Below are positions 16,246 through 25,112 of a DNA stretch of 64,000 nt, in pieces (the first letter of the stretch is position 1; each line of letters begins with the position of its first letter). The stretch spans positions 62,001-126,000 of the forward strand of contig NZ_MTBQ01000003.1 of the NCBI RefSeq assembly GCF_002153375.1, given 5' to 3'. Below the pieces are notes generated by a model. It did not search any database. It was given only the letters and a program-made list of their open reading frames with translations, and was not told the origin of the DNA. The DNA comes from Oceanobacillus rekensis. GTDB taxonomy: Bacteria > Bacillota > Bacilli > Bacillales > Amphibacillaceae. Made by a program: the position numbers and the translations under genes.

Positions 16246-18275
16246 GCTACATTCACCACCCCTACACTTTGTACCTGTACATTTGGTTCCAGTTCATTAT
16301 AGGACAATACAACCACTTGCGGCAGAAAGCGATCAAGCAATTGCCTTAAGTACATTCGAATAGCTGGTGAACAAAGAACAATGGTTGATTCCTCTTGAAG
16401 TGCGAGCTTTTCTGCTTCCGTATGAATTGATTTGATAATTCCCTGCTGTGATTCAGGATCAAGGGAAAGATAATTGCCATGTTCCGTTTGCTGGATATTT
16501 TCGGCTATTAGTTTTTCAACTTTCCCCGAAACTGTGATAACTTTAAGTGACATATCATGATTTGCATATTGTTTGGTTATTTGAGATGACAAAGCTTGCC
16601 TGACATATTCCCCAAGCAACTCCGTATCATTCGTCATTTTTGAAAAGTCTGCTAGCGTTTCGAAAATGACAGGAAGATTTCTGATTGATATCCCCTCCCT
16701 AAGTAGTTTAGCAAGTACCTTCTGAATATCTCCTATAGCCAATGGTTCTGGCGTTACTTCATCCACCAATATAGGATAACTTTCTTTCAGATGGTCAATT
16801 AGTTCTTTCGTTTCCTGTCTGCCCAACAATGTATGTGCACGCTTTTTAATGATTTCCGTAATATGTGTGGATACAACGGATGGAGGATCAACTACCGTAT
16901 AACCAGATAGTTCGGCCTCATCTTTATTTTCTTCAACTATCCATTTTGCTGGCAGACCGAAAGCCGGTTCTTTTGTATCGATGCCTTCGATTTCGTCGTC
17001 ACTGAAATCCGGTGCCATTGCTAAGTAATGATCTAGCATTAGTTCTCCTGATGCAACTTCTTCCCCTTTAATTTTTAACCGATATTCGTTTGGGTTTAGT
17101 TGGATATTGTCTCGTATTCTGACTACAGGAATAACGATGCCTAGTTCAATCGCTAACTGTCTTCTAATCATGATAATCCGATCCAATAAATCCCCACCCT
17201 GGCTAGTGTCAGCTAGCGGTATAAGTGCATAACCAAATTCAAATTCAATCGGATCCATATTTAAAAGACTAACAACATTTTCTGGAGACTTCATTGCTGC
17301 AGTTTCTGTTTGATCTTCTTCTTCAATATCTGGAATTTCCGGTTCTTTGGATTGTCTCTGAATAAAATAGGCACTTAAAGCCAAAAAAGAAGCAAGTAGA
17401 GTTGTTAGAAAAAAGTTGATTGGTGTAAGACCAAGCAAAAATATTGTCCCTGCAGCAATATAAAGTAGCTTTGGAAACTGTAAAAGCTGTTCGGTAACTT
17501 CCGAACTTAAATTACCAGATCCGGCTGATCTTGTCACCACAATACCGGTAGCAACAGAGATTAAAAGCGCAGGAATCTGACTTACAAGCCCATCCCCTAC
17601 CGTAAGTCTCATAAAGGTATCAATAGCTTCCCCAAATGACATACCCATTTGGACCATACCAATAATAAGTCCAAAAACAATATTGATCAGTACAATAATA
17701 ATACCTGCAATCGCATCCCCTTTTACGAACTTACTGGCGCCATCCATCGATCCGTGAAAGTCTGCTTCTCTTTCGACTTTTTCTCTTCTTTCTTTTGCCT
17801 GCTTTTCTGAAATTAATCCCGCATTTAAATCGGCATCAACACTCATTTGCTTTCCTGGCATTGCATCAAGAGAAAATCGTGCAGCAACTTCTGACACACG
17901 TTCAGATCCCTTTGTAATAACGAGAAAGTTTATAAGGACTAGAATAATAAAGACCACAAACCCGACAAGAGGATTTCCCCCGATTACAAAAGAACCGAAT
18001 GTATCAACAACGCCACCAGCATCTGCTTCGGAAAGGATTGATCTTGTAGTTGAAACATTCAGTGCCAGTCGAAACAATGTCAATAATAAAATTAATGTAG
18101 GAAAAACAGAAAACTGCAGTGGTTCTGTCGTGTTCATGGACACTAATATAACAATGAGTGCTAATATAATATTAATTAAAATTAAGAAACTTAACAGCCA
18201 ACCCGGTAGCGGGATGACTAACATAATGATGACTAGTATTACTGCTAAAAGTACTGATAAATCCCGCGCTTTCAT
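16242..18275 (-). CDS. flhA: Flagellar type III export gate protein FlhA
   Basis: Forms the nonameric ring of the flagellar export gate. 677 aa equals the B. subtilis length. The N-terminal half (to about residue 330) has eight membrane helices and the conserved cytoplasmic FHIPEP loop (SLDAMPGKQMSVDADLNAG, about residues 143-161). The C-terminal half is the soluble substrate/chaperone docking domain. ATG 18275 follows a GGAGA site. A short deleted copy of the repeat element lies upstream, between flhB and this gene. Confidence 0.96.
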   Translation of the reverse strand: MKARDLSVLLAVILVIIMLVIPLPGWLLSFLILINIILALIVILVSMNTTEPLQFSVFPTLILLLTLFRLALNVSTTRSILSEADAGGVVDTFGSFVIGGNPLVGFVVFIILVLINFLVITKGSERVSEVAARFSLDAMPGKQMSVDADLNAGLISEKQAKERREKVEREADFHGSMDGASKFVKGDAIAGIIIVLINIVFGLIIGMVQMGMSFGEAIDTFMRLTVGDGLVSQIPALLISVATGIVVTRSAGSGNLSSEVTEQLLQFPKLLYIAAGTIFLLGLTPINFFLTTLLASFLALSAYFIQRQSKEPEIPDIEEEDQTETAAMKSPENVVSLLNMDPIEFEFGYALIPLADTSQGGDLLDRIIMIRRQLAIELGIVIPVVRIRDNIQLNPNEYRLKIKGEEVASGELMLDHYLAMAPDFSDDEIEGIDTKEPAFGLPAKWIVEENKDEAELSGYTVVDPPSVVSTHITEIIKKRAHTLLGRQETKELIDHLKESYPILVDEVTPEPLAIGDIQKVLAKLLREGISIRNLPVIFETLADFSKMTNDTELLGEYVRQALSSQITKQYANHDMSLKVITVSGKVEKLIAENIQQTEHGNYLSLDPESQQGIIKSIHTEAEKLALQEESTIVLCSPAIRMYLRQLLDRFLPQVVVLSYNELEPNVQVQSVGVVNVA

Positions 18276-18298
18276 GGATGTCTCTCCTTATTGAAGAT

Positions 18299-18354
18299 GT
18301 TCAAAAAGTCCGGTAAAAGAACTTCTCGGTCCTTTTTATCCTCCTTTTCGAACA
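18299..18354. repeat. 56-bp internally deleted copy of the TGTTCAAAAAG element
   Basis: The left end TGTTCAAAAAGTCCGGTAAA and the right end (reverse strand TGTTCGAAAAGGAGGATAAA, continuing AAGGACCGAGAAGTT) are the two termini of the 12939-13204 element joined almost directly. It sits in the flhB-flhA spacer and would form a hairpin in the operon mRNA. No target duplication is obvious. Confidence 0.7.
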
Positions 18355-18366
18355 CACACTAATTAC

Positions 18367-19446
18367 TCAAACCTTTTTCTCTAATCGATATACATAGGCA
18401 AGAACCTCAGCTACTGCTTTAAAAAACTCTTCTGGAATTACATCACCAATTTCTGCGGTATGATACAGCCCTCTGGCCAAGACTCTGTTTTCCATCGTTA
18501 CCACATTATTCGCTTTTGCAATCTCCTTAATTTTCAATGCTGTTTGGTCTGTTCCTTTTGCTAAAACATATGGTGCACTTGCTTTTTCTTCATCATACTT
18601 TATAGCAACAGCATAATGTGTAGGATTTGTTATAACAACATCAGCATTCGGTACTTCACTCATCATTCTTCTTGTCGCCATCTGTCTTTGCTTTTCTTTA
18701 ATTTTCGATTTAATTAAAGGGTCACCCTCAACATTTTTGTATTCATCTTTAATATCTTGTTTTGTCATTTTCATATTTTTTTCGAAATCAAATCGTTGGT
18801 AGGCATAATCAAAAACAGAAAGGAACATTAAGGCAATGATTGCTGCTATTCCCATGATAAAGGTAACCCTTCCGAAAAAGGCTAGAGAATTCTCTGCATT
18901 CGTAAAGGCTGTCATGAGCATATCGTCTTTATATATCCAAATAACCATAAATGTAATAGCACCAATGAACACTATTTTAAGCAGCGATTTCAAAAGTTCA
19001 ACAACTGCCCGTATGGAGAATATCCTTTTTGCACCTTGAATGGGATCTATCTTTTTTAAATCAAACTTTAAAGGCTCTGTAGTAAATAAGAAGCCTACTT
19101 GCATTAAATTTGAAGTAATGCCAGCAATCATTGCTATCACCATAACTGGTGCAAGCATTTTTGCCGCTTTCATAACTGAACTAGTGAAAATCTGTTGAAC
19201 AGATATTTCGGTGAGCTCCCAGTGAATAAATTCGGTAAAGGATTGCTCATAAAATCCAGTCATTTGTTCCAACATAAATCCACCAAATAGAAATAAGGAA
19301 CCTAAACAAAATAGCAATAAAATGGAAGTATTAATATCCTGACTTTTCGCAACTTTCCCCTTTTTCCGTTCGTCATTACGCTTCTTTGGAGTTGCTTTTT
19401 CGGTTTTTTCACCTGCAAAGAATTGCAAATCCAATTTCAAGTGCAT
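18367..19446 (-). CDS. flhB: Flagellar export gate and specificity switch protein FlhB
   Basis: Export gate component whose autocleavage switches secretion from hook to filament proteins. It has four membrane helices in the N-terminal part. The cytoplasmic domain holds the self-cleaving site NPTH (ADVVITNPTHYAVAI). The start is ATG 19446: GGAGGTG lies just upstream and the protein then begins MHLKLDLQFFAGEKTEKATP, 359 aa, as in B. subtilis (360). The upstream extension to 19479 is inside fliR. A truncated paralogue of its cytoplasmic domain is ylqH at 45460-45735. Confidence 0.95.
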   Translation of the reverse strand: MHLKLDLQFFAGEKTEKATPKKRNDERKKGKVAKSQDINTSILLLFCLGSLFLFGGFMLEQMTGFYEQSFTEFIHWELTEISVQQIFTSSVMKAAKMLAPVMVIAMIAGITSNLMQVGFLFTTEPLKFDLKKIDPIQGAKRIFSIRAVVELLKSLLKIVFIGAITFMVIWIYKDDMLMTAFTNAENSLAFFGRVTFIMGIAAIIALMFLSVFDYAYQRFDFEKNMKMTKQDIKDEYKNVEGDPLIKSKIKEKQRQMATRRMMSEVPNADVVITNPTHYAVAIKYDEEKASAPYVLAKGTDQTALKIKEIAKANNVVTMENRVLARGLYHTAEIGDVIPEEFFKAVAEVLAYVYRLEKKV

Positions 19447-19447
19447 A

Positions 19448-20227
19448 TCACGCACCTCCAAATAGCTGCATAAGACCACGCATCACATCAAACATCGTAT
19501 TGAAAAGACGACGTACAAGTGTGATATACAATGGTAAAAATACAAGTATTGCAATAAAGCTGACTAATATTTTCAGAGGCAAACCGACTACGAAGACATT
19601 CATTTGTGGTACAGTTCTAGCGATAATCCCCAATGCTACATCTACTAGAAACAAGCAACCAACAATTGGTATGGCAATCTGAAAGGCTATTAAAAACATT
19701 GTATTAAATGTAGTTATAATAAATTCAGCAATCGAGCTGTTTCCAAATGGGATAAAGGTATCAAGCGGTATAAAATTATAGCTATTAAAGATTCCATCAA
19801 TGATCAAATGGTGACCATCTACTGCTAACAGAAATAATAGGGCAATAAAATTAAAATATTGTCCCGTTAACGGACTTTGTGCACCTGTTTGGGGATCCAT
19901 CACATTCGCAATGGCGAAACCCATCTGGAAGTCAATAAATCCGCCAGCAATCTGAAGTGCCGAAACAATAATAAAAGCAATCAGACCAATCAGTAATCCA
20001 ATCAAACCTTCTTTTACGATTAAGAATATGTACATCTCATTAAGAATAAATGCAGAAGCATCGACCGTATAAAACATAATCATCGCCAAAAAGAAACTGA
20101 ATCCAATTTTAAACTGCAGTGGTATTGTTCGATAAGAAAATAATGGCATGGTAACAAAAAACGCCAATACCCGAACTAAAATAAGCAAAAAAACTGGAAG
20201 ACTATTCACATTAATTATATCAAGCAT
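19448..20227 (-). CDS. fliR: Flagellar export gate protein FliR
   Basis: Membrane component of the export gate core together with FliP and FliQ. The 259-aa hydrophobic protein has about six predicted helices and conserved ALQIAGGFIDFQMGFAIANVMDPQ in the middle. The ATG at 20227 has only a weak GTAGGG site, four bases after the fliQ stop, so translational coupling is likely. Its stop codon is one base before the flhB start. Confidence 0.94.
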   Translation of the reverse strand: MLDIINVNSLPVFLLILVRVLAFFVTMPLFSYRTIPLQFKIGFSFFLAMIMFYTVDASAFILNEMYIFLIVKEGLIGLLIGLIAFIIVSALQIAGGFIDFQMGFAIANVMDPQTGAQSPLTGQYFNFIALLFLLAVDGHHLIIDGIFNSYNFIPLDTFIPFGNSSIAEFIITTFNTMFLIAFQIAIPIVGCLFLVDVALGIIARTVPQMNVFVVGLPLKILVSFIAILVFLPLYITLVRRLFNTMFDVMRGLMQLFGGA

Positions 20228-20230
20228 GTT

Positions 20231-20500
20231 TTACCCTACAAACTGATTAATATTTTGTAATATATTTTCTGTAAACTCTACCATTGTTGTGAGCATCCAA
20301 GGACCAAAGAAAATAAGACCAACCAATACCGCCACTATTTTCGGAATAAAGGCTAAAGTCTGCTCCTGAATTTGTGTAGTTGCCTGAAAAATACTCACCA
20401 GAAGACCTACAGCAAGAGCCAGTATAAGCAATGGACCAGTAACAAGTAAAATCGTATAAATACCTTGTTCAGCCAATGTTAATACAAATTCACTGCTCAT
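20231..20500 (-). CDS. fliQ: Flagellar export gate protein FliQ
   Basis: Small export gate subunit of 89 aa (the usual length) with two membrane helices (about residues 15-38 and 50-73). It has the conserved QATTQIQEQTLAFIPKI loop between them. ATG 20500 follows AAGGAGC. It lies 35 bases after the fliP stop. Confidence 0.94.
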   Translation of the reverse strand: MSSEFVLTLAEQGIYTILLVTGPLLILALAVGLLVSIFQATTQIQEQTLAFIPKIVAVLVGLIFFGPWMLTTMVEFTENILQNINQFVG

Positions 20501-20535
20501 TTGAACAAGCTCCTTTCACGTATGTCGTGTAGCAC

Positions 20536-21201
20536 CTAAAAACCACTTAGTAGTGATTGTGTAATTAAGTACCACCCATCTACCAATACAAATAACAGGA
20601 TCTTAAATGGTAGTGAAATCATAACAGGTGGCAACATCATCATCCCCATTGACATAAGCACACTTGCTACTGCCATATCAATAATTAAAAACGGAATAAA
20701 AATCATGAAACCCATTTGAAATGCTGTTTTCAACTCACTGATAGCAAATGCTGGTACGAGCGTTGTCAGCGGGATATCCTGAACAGTTTCTGGCGTCTCG
20801 GCCTGTGTATAATTCAGAAACAGATCCAGATCCTTTTGTCTTGTATGCTGTGCCATGAAATCCTTTAGTGGTGCACTGGCGTTTTCATATGCTTCATCTA
20901 ACGTTATTTCTTCATCAAAAAGTGGTTGTAAACCTTGTTCATACACCTCACTAAATGTAGGTGCCATAATAAAAAATGTTAAGAACAATGCTAAACCAAT
21001 TAATACCTGGTTCGGTGGCATCTGCTGGGTAGCCAAAGCACTCCTGACAAATGAAAGAACAATAACGATACGTGCGAAACTCGTCATTAAGATCAGTATC
21101 CCTGGAGCCAGTGAAAAGATAGTTAGTAATAGTAATAATTTAACGGATGTTGATACACTTGCCGGGTCTGAACTGGAAAATATATCGATAAATTCATTCA
21201 T
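20536..21201 (-). CDS. fliP: Flagellar export gate protein FliP
   Basis: Core channel subunit of the flagellar type III export gate. 221 aa as in B. subtilis. It has four membrane helices and the family signatures ILMTSFARIVIVLSFVRSAL (about residues 37-56) and IIDMAVASVLMSMGMMMLPP near the C-terminus. The start overlaps fliO by 8 bases. Confidence 0.95.
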   Translation of the reverse strand: MNEFIDIFSSSDPASVSTSVKLLLLLTIFSLAPGILILMTSFARIVIVLSFVRSALATQQMPPNQVLIGLALFLTFFIMAPTFSEVYEQGLQPLFDEEITLDEAYENASAPLKDFMAQHTRQKDLDLFLNYTQAETPETVQDIPLTTLVPAFAISELKTAFQMGFMIFIPFLIIDMAVASVLMSMGMMMLPPVMISLPFKILLFVLVDGWYLITQSLLSGF

Positions 21202-21844
21202 GAGGATCTTCCTTGTGTTTATTAATCATTTTATTTCTATTTTGTTTCAGATTCTCCAGCTCTTTAGAAAACAACGCTTTGAAATTATTTTCTGACGGAT
21301 CAGGTTTAGCGTCTTTTTTATTTGGAATTAGTGAAGTAAGTAAAGCTCCACCAGGAAAATTATCAGTTGTACGCTCAGAACTCAGCAAAATATCTCTCTT
21401 AACCTCTTCATCGGTTATTTCTTGCAGCAACTCTACATTTTCTCCAACACCAACTAAATAAAGCTGGCTACCGATTCGGATAATTTGGATTGACTTATTT
21501 TGCCCAACTGAAATACCGCCGAGATTGTCCAATGCCTTAACATGATTAAAAAGTTTATTTCTTTTACTTAAAAACTTAATTAAAATGTAAATAAGAGCAA
21601 TAACAAGTATTAAAGCGAAGAACATTTTTACGATTTCGAATGCCAATGAACCGTTACTTTCCGTACGGTTAAGCAACTCATTATTATTATCTTCCGTTTC
21701 ATTCTTTGGATTAGCCGGTTCTCCGCAATCAACTTCTCCCCCCATGCAATCAGCAACATTTGGTGTTGCTGATACCTTTTCATAGAAGAATATCGTAAAC
21801 ATGAAGACACATATACAAAAGACATATCGGATTGTTCTGTTCAA
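21194..21844 (-). CDS. fliO: FliO-type flagellar biosynthesis protein (FliZ of Bacillus)
   Basis: Helps assemble or stabilise FliP in the export gate. The 216-aa protein has an N-terminal signal sequence (about residues 1-26), a Cys-containing extracytoplasmic stretch (DCMGGEVDCGEP), one membrane helix (about 68-90), and a cytoplasmic domain with LDNLGGISVGQNKSIQIIRIGSQLYLVGVG typical of the FliO family. In Bacillus this gene is called fliZ; it is not the proteobacterial regulator FliZ. It lies between cheY and fliP as expected. Confidence 0.88.
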   Translation of the reverse strand: MNRTIRYVFCICVFMFTIFFYEKVSATPNVADCMGGEVDCGEPANPKNETEDNNNELLNRTESNGSLAFEIVKMFFALILVIALIYILIKFLSKRNKLFNHVKALDNLGGISVGQNKSIQIIRIGSQLYLVGVGENVELLQEITDEEVKRDILLSSERTTDNFPGGALLTSLIPNKKDAKPDPSENNFKALFSKELENLKQNRNKMINKHKEDPHE

Positions 21845-21861
21845 AACTACTCACTCGTTTC

Positions 21862-22224
21862 TTAACTTAAAGCTTTTTGAATTGCTTCAATTACTCTGTC
21901 TCCCTGGAATGGTTTTACGATGAAGTCTTTCGCCCCAGCTTGAATTGCATCAATAACCATTGCCTGCTGCCCCATCGCAGAACACATAATGATTTTTGCA
22001 TCTGGATTGTCTTTCTTTATTTCTTTCAATGCAGTAATTCCATCCATCTCTGGCATTGTAATATCCATTGTTACCAAGTCTGGTTTCAAGTCATTATATT
22101 TTTCGATTGCCTGAACCCCATCTTGTGCTTCACCTACAACTTCAAATCCATTTTTGGTTAATATATCCTTAATCATCATTCGCATGAATGCTGCATCATC
22201 TACAATTAAGATTCTGTTTGCCAC
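21862..22224 (-). CDS. cheY: Chemotaxis response regulator CheY
   Basis: Single receiver domain that binds the motor switch when phosphorylated. 120 aa, with the acidic pair D9-D10, phospho-acceptor D54 in VTMDITMP, the conserved Ser at residue 82, and Lys 104 in FIVKPFQ. All residues needed for phosphotransfer are present, so it is probably functional even though cheA is not in this operon. ATG 22224 follows an AGGGGGA site. Confidence 0.96.
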   Translation of the reverse strand: MANRILIVDDAAFMRMMIKDILTKNGFEVVGEAQDGVQAIEKYNDLKPDLVTMDITMPEMDGITALKEIKKDNPDAKIIMCSAMGQQAMVIDAIQAGAKDFIVKPFQGDRVIEAIQKALS

Positions 22225-22245
22225 TGTAAATCCCCCTATAATCGA

Positions 22246-23409
22246 TTATTTAAGTTTCATGATTCGGTCAGATTGACTAATAATATCTGTTACCCGCACT
22301 CCAAAGTTCTCCTCTATGACAACTACTTCACCTTCAGCAACCAACGTCTCATTAACTAGAATGTCTACCGGCTCCCCTGCAAGTTTGTCCAACTCGATAA
22401 TGGAACCAGATGACAAATCCAATATATCTTTAATTGATTTTTTGGTTCGCCCAAGCTCCACGGTTACTTTTAAAGGTATATCAAGCAGCATCTCCAAGTT
22501 TCGATGTTCATTACTATTCAACTCTACCTTCTCAAAATTGGAAAAGGTTGCCTGATGGATTGGTGCCGAACTAGCGACACTCTCATTCCCTAAATATTTT
22601 GGCTCGGACTTTTCTTTGTTTAATTTTTTCTGTGACTGTTCGCTCTCAATAGTTGGCTCCTGTACCATTTTAGAATGATTTTGACTTACATCAGGTTTCT
22701 CTAGTTCTAGCGTTGCCGCTGCTTCTTCTACATCTGAATCATCATTAAGCAACTGTTCTACTAGACTTTTTGCGAATTGCAATGGAATCAGCTGCATCAT
22801 ATTGGAGTCGATTAGATCGCCCACTGTCAGTTTAAAGAATACTTTCACATATACACCTTCATCAAAAACAGCTGCCGTGTCATCACCATCTTCACTACCC
22901 AATATGGTTGGTGGAGAAATATCCACCCGCTTATTGAAAACGGTAGACATACTTGTCGCTGCAGCTCCCATCATTTGATTCATCGATTCCTGAACAGCAC
23001 TTATATGAATGTCGTTCAATTCATTGTCAGGGTTTGTTCCATCCCCACCAAGCATGATATCGGCTATAACCGCTGCATCAGCTGCTTTAATCACAAATAC
23101 ATTTTTCCCAGTAAAGCCTTCTATGTAATTGACCTGAATACTTACTGGTTCAAATGTAATACCATCACTCAGCATATCTCTTTCAATAACATCTACAACA
23201 GGAGTAGTAATCTCTACTTTCTGATTTAATAGTGTCGACAGGGTTGTTGCTGAACTGCCAAAGGAAATATTGCCTATTTCACCTAGGGCATCTATTTCTA
23301 TTTCAGAGAGATAGTTCTTTACGGTTGTTTTTGATGTTTCACCATCATCCGCCGATATGTTAAGAAGCGCATCTATTTCATCTTGTGAAAGCATACCGTC
23401 ATTCATCAT
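22246..23409 (-). CDS. fliY: Flagellar motor switch phosphatase FliY
   Basis: C-ring protein combining CheY-P phosphatase and FliN functions. The N-terminal peptide MLSQDEIDALLNI resembles the CheY-binding tail of FliM. It has two CheC-type motifs (ALGEIGNISFGSSATTLS near residue 40 and AVQESMNQMMGAAATSM near 140), a charged linker, and a C-terminal FliN/SpoA domain (DIPLKVTVELGRTKKSIKDIL, about residues 310-380). 387 aa (B. subtilis 378). It overlaps fliM by 11 bases. An ATG-ATG pair at 23409/23406 leaves the exact start open. Confidence 0.93.
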   Translation of the reverse strand: MMNDGMLSQDEIDALLNISADDGETSKTTVKNYLSEIEIDALGEIGNISFGSSATTLSTLLNQKVEITTPVVDVIERDMLSDGITFEPVSIQVNYIEGFTGKNVFVIKAADAAVIADIMLGGDGTNPDNELNDIHISAVQESMNQMMGAAATSMSTVFNKRVDISPPTILGSEDGDDTAAVFDEGVYVKVFFKLTVGDLIDSNMMQLIPLQFAKSLVEQLLNDDSDVEEAAATLELEKPDVSQNHSKMVQEPTIESEQSQKKLNKEKSEPKYLGNESVASSAPIHQATFSNFEKVELNSNEHRNLEMLLDIPLKVTVELGRTKKSIKDILDLSSGSIIELDKLAGEPVDILVNETLVAEGEVVVIEENFGVRVTDIISQSDRIMKLK

Positions 23410-24394
23410 TTTCGTTCACCCCATTTATTTCTTCTAAAACTTGCACAGACATTTTTTTCTTAAACTTTCCTGGCTGTACATTAAATTTTGGTTCGTTATT
23501 GACTGAGAGTTTAAGTGGCATGTCTATCTGCTGATCTAAAGCGATGACATCATCTTTAGCAAAATTCAAAAAGTCATTGATTGAAATGGTTGTTTCACCA
23601 AGGATTGTTTTCAATTCAACTTCTGCTTGTATTAGATTTTTTGACATTTTATTAAATGCCTTTTCATCTCTGTTCTTCTTCGTTGATTGCATCCAATAAT
23701 GTGCAGAGAGCTTTGGAATGATAGGTTCCAAAATGATATGTGGTATGCAAATATTAATCATACCTGTTGTTTCACCTATGGCCGTTGTAAGTGAGACAAC
23801 AACTACCGTTTCATTAGGTGCCACCTTTTGCATAAATTGCGGATTTTCTTCAAACTCTTCTAATACTGGATCGATTTCAATAACAGAACTCCAAGCTTCC
23901 TGTAATGTTCCAACTGCTTTTTCAAAGATTTGACTTAATAGCAACTTTTCTATCTCTGTTAAACCATCAATCTTATTTATCGTATTTCCTTTACCACCTA
24001 ATATCCTGTCGAGCAGGGCATAAGCGATGTTCGGGTTGACCTCCATGATCAGGTTTCCATCCAGTGGTGCAACACTATACACATTTAATACGGTCATACT
24101 TGGAACGGAACGGATAAATTCCTCATATGGCACTTGATCAACCGATGTTACCGTAATATTTACATAGCTTCTTAATTGGGATGAAAAAAATGTTGTCAGC
24201 ATTCTGGCATAGTTTTCATGGATTCTCGATATGCTTCTTATTTGATCTTTGGAGAATCGTAATGCGCGTTTAAAATCGTATACGCGTACTTTTTTCTCCT
24301 GCTCTTCTCTCTTTAATTCTTCAGCATCCATTTCCCCTGAAGAAATTGCAGATAACAAGGCATCTATTTCATTTTGTGAAAGAACTTCATCCAT
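23399..24394 (-). CDS. fliM: Flagellar motor switch protein FliM
   Basis: Middle C-ring protein that binds CheY-P. 331 aa (B. subtilis 332). It has the N-terminal CheY-binding peptide LSQNEIDALLSAI, a central CheC-like domain without phosphatase residues (NPNIAYALLDRILGGKG), and a C-terminal SpoA domain (ETTISINDFLNFAKDDVIALDQ). ATG 24394 is preceded by AGGAGG. Confidence 0.95.
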   Translation of the reverse strand: MDEVLSQNEIDALLSAISSGEMDAEELKREEQEKKVRVYDFKRALRFSKDQIRSISRIHENYARMLTTFFSSQLRSYVNITVTSVDQVPYEEFIRSVPSMTVLNVYSVAPLDGNLIMEVNPNIAYALLDRILGGKGNTINKIDGLTEIEKLLLSQIFEKAVGTLQEAWSSVIEIDPVLEEFEENPQFMQKVAPNETVVVVSLTTAIGETTGMINICIPHIILEPIIPKLSAHYWMQSTKKNRDEKAFNKMSKNLIQAEVELKTILGETTISINDFLNFAKDDVIALDQQIDMPLKLSVNNEPKFNVQPGKFKKKMSVQVLEEINGVNENDE

Positions 24395-24428
24395 TAACCA
24401 TACTCACCTCCTAGTAGGAGTCTACATT

Positions 24429-24857
24429 TTATTGAAGTATCTTATTTATTGTATATACTTCAGTAATTTTTCCTTCAGTCATTAATTCATTAAGCTTTGT
24501 CATCACTGTCTGCTCCAATTCAGCTAGACCTGATTTAAAATCTTCTTCTGATTTTGTTGCCAATTCCTTAATCAAAATATTTTTCAGTTGGAAATCACGC
24601 TTAGCAATTTCCTCTTTTGCCTTTTTCCCATCTGTGACAATTTGAAACTGTATTCTAACAAAGGTTCCATCTTCCAAGTCCGTCGTTATTTCAGGTGATT
24701 CATAGGAATACTCCACAATGTCATCAATCGTTTGTGTATTGCCTTCTTCACTTTGACCGGTAACATTTAAAACAACAACCAAAGCTGCGACAGCACCTAA
24801 TAATAATATCACTAATGATGTAATCATTGTTTTGACTAACCTACTCATTTTCTTCAC
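24429..24857 (-). CDS. fliL: Flagellar basal body-associated protein FliL
   Basis: Inner-membrane protein that surrounds the stator units at the motor. The 142-aa protein has one N-terminal membrane helix (about residues 10-32) and a periplasmic-type stomatin-like domain with FVRIQFQIVTDGKKAKEEI. It overlaps the end of flbD by 17 bases, so translation is probably coupled. Confidence 0.9.
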   Translation of the reverse strand: MKKMSRLVKTMITSLVILLLGAVAALVVVLNVTGQSEEGNTQTIDDIVEYSYESPEITTDLEDGTFVRIQFQIVTDGKKAKEEIAKRDFQLKNILIKELATKSEEDFKSGLAELEQTVMTKLNELMTEGKITEVYTINKILQ

Positions 24858-25059
24858 CGGCTTTCCTATGTACTTGTTGCAATCCGATTAGCTGATAGTA
24901 ATCCGTTATCATACGGGTCACCTCAGATGCCTCATCCTTCACTACTATTATTTTACCGTTCGTCAGTGAAATCGTTGTATCTGGTAAGGATTGTACTTGT
25001 TCAATTAGGACGGCATTGAGTATAAAGGGATCTCCATTCAGCCTTTTTAAATTAATCAT
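24841..25059 (-). CDS. flbD: FlbD-family small flagellar protein (YlzI)
   Basis: 72-aa protein of the FlbD (YlzI) family found between the hook gene and fliL in Bacilli. It starts MINLKRLNGDPFILNAVLIE, typical of the family, and contains LPDTTISLTNGKIIVVKD. The function is not established; it is unrelated to the Caulobacter regulator of the same name. Coupled to fliL by a 17-base overlap. Confidence 0.85.
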   Translation of the reverse strand: MINLKRLNGDPFILNAVLIEQVQSLPDTTISLTNGKIIVVKDEASEVTRMITDYYQLIGLQQVHRKAGEENE

Positions 25060-25070
25060 ATATATTTGGC

Positions 25071-25102
25071 GGGAGTATGCTGTGTTTATATACCATACTC
25101 CC
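25071..25102. other. Stem-loop between flgE and flbD
   Basis: Perfect 9-bp inverted repeat GGGAGTATG/CATACTCCC in the short spacer after the hook gene stop. There is no U run on the minus strand, so it is more likely an mRNA-stabilising or partial attenuation hairpin than a terminator. It could raise hook protein yield relative to downstream genes. Confidence 0.45.
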
Positions 25103-25112
25103 TACCTCCCCA

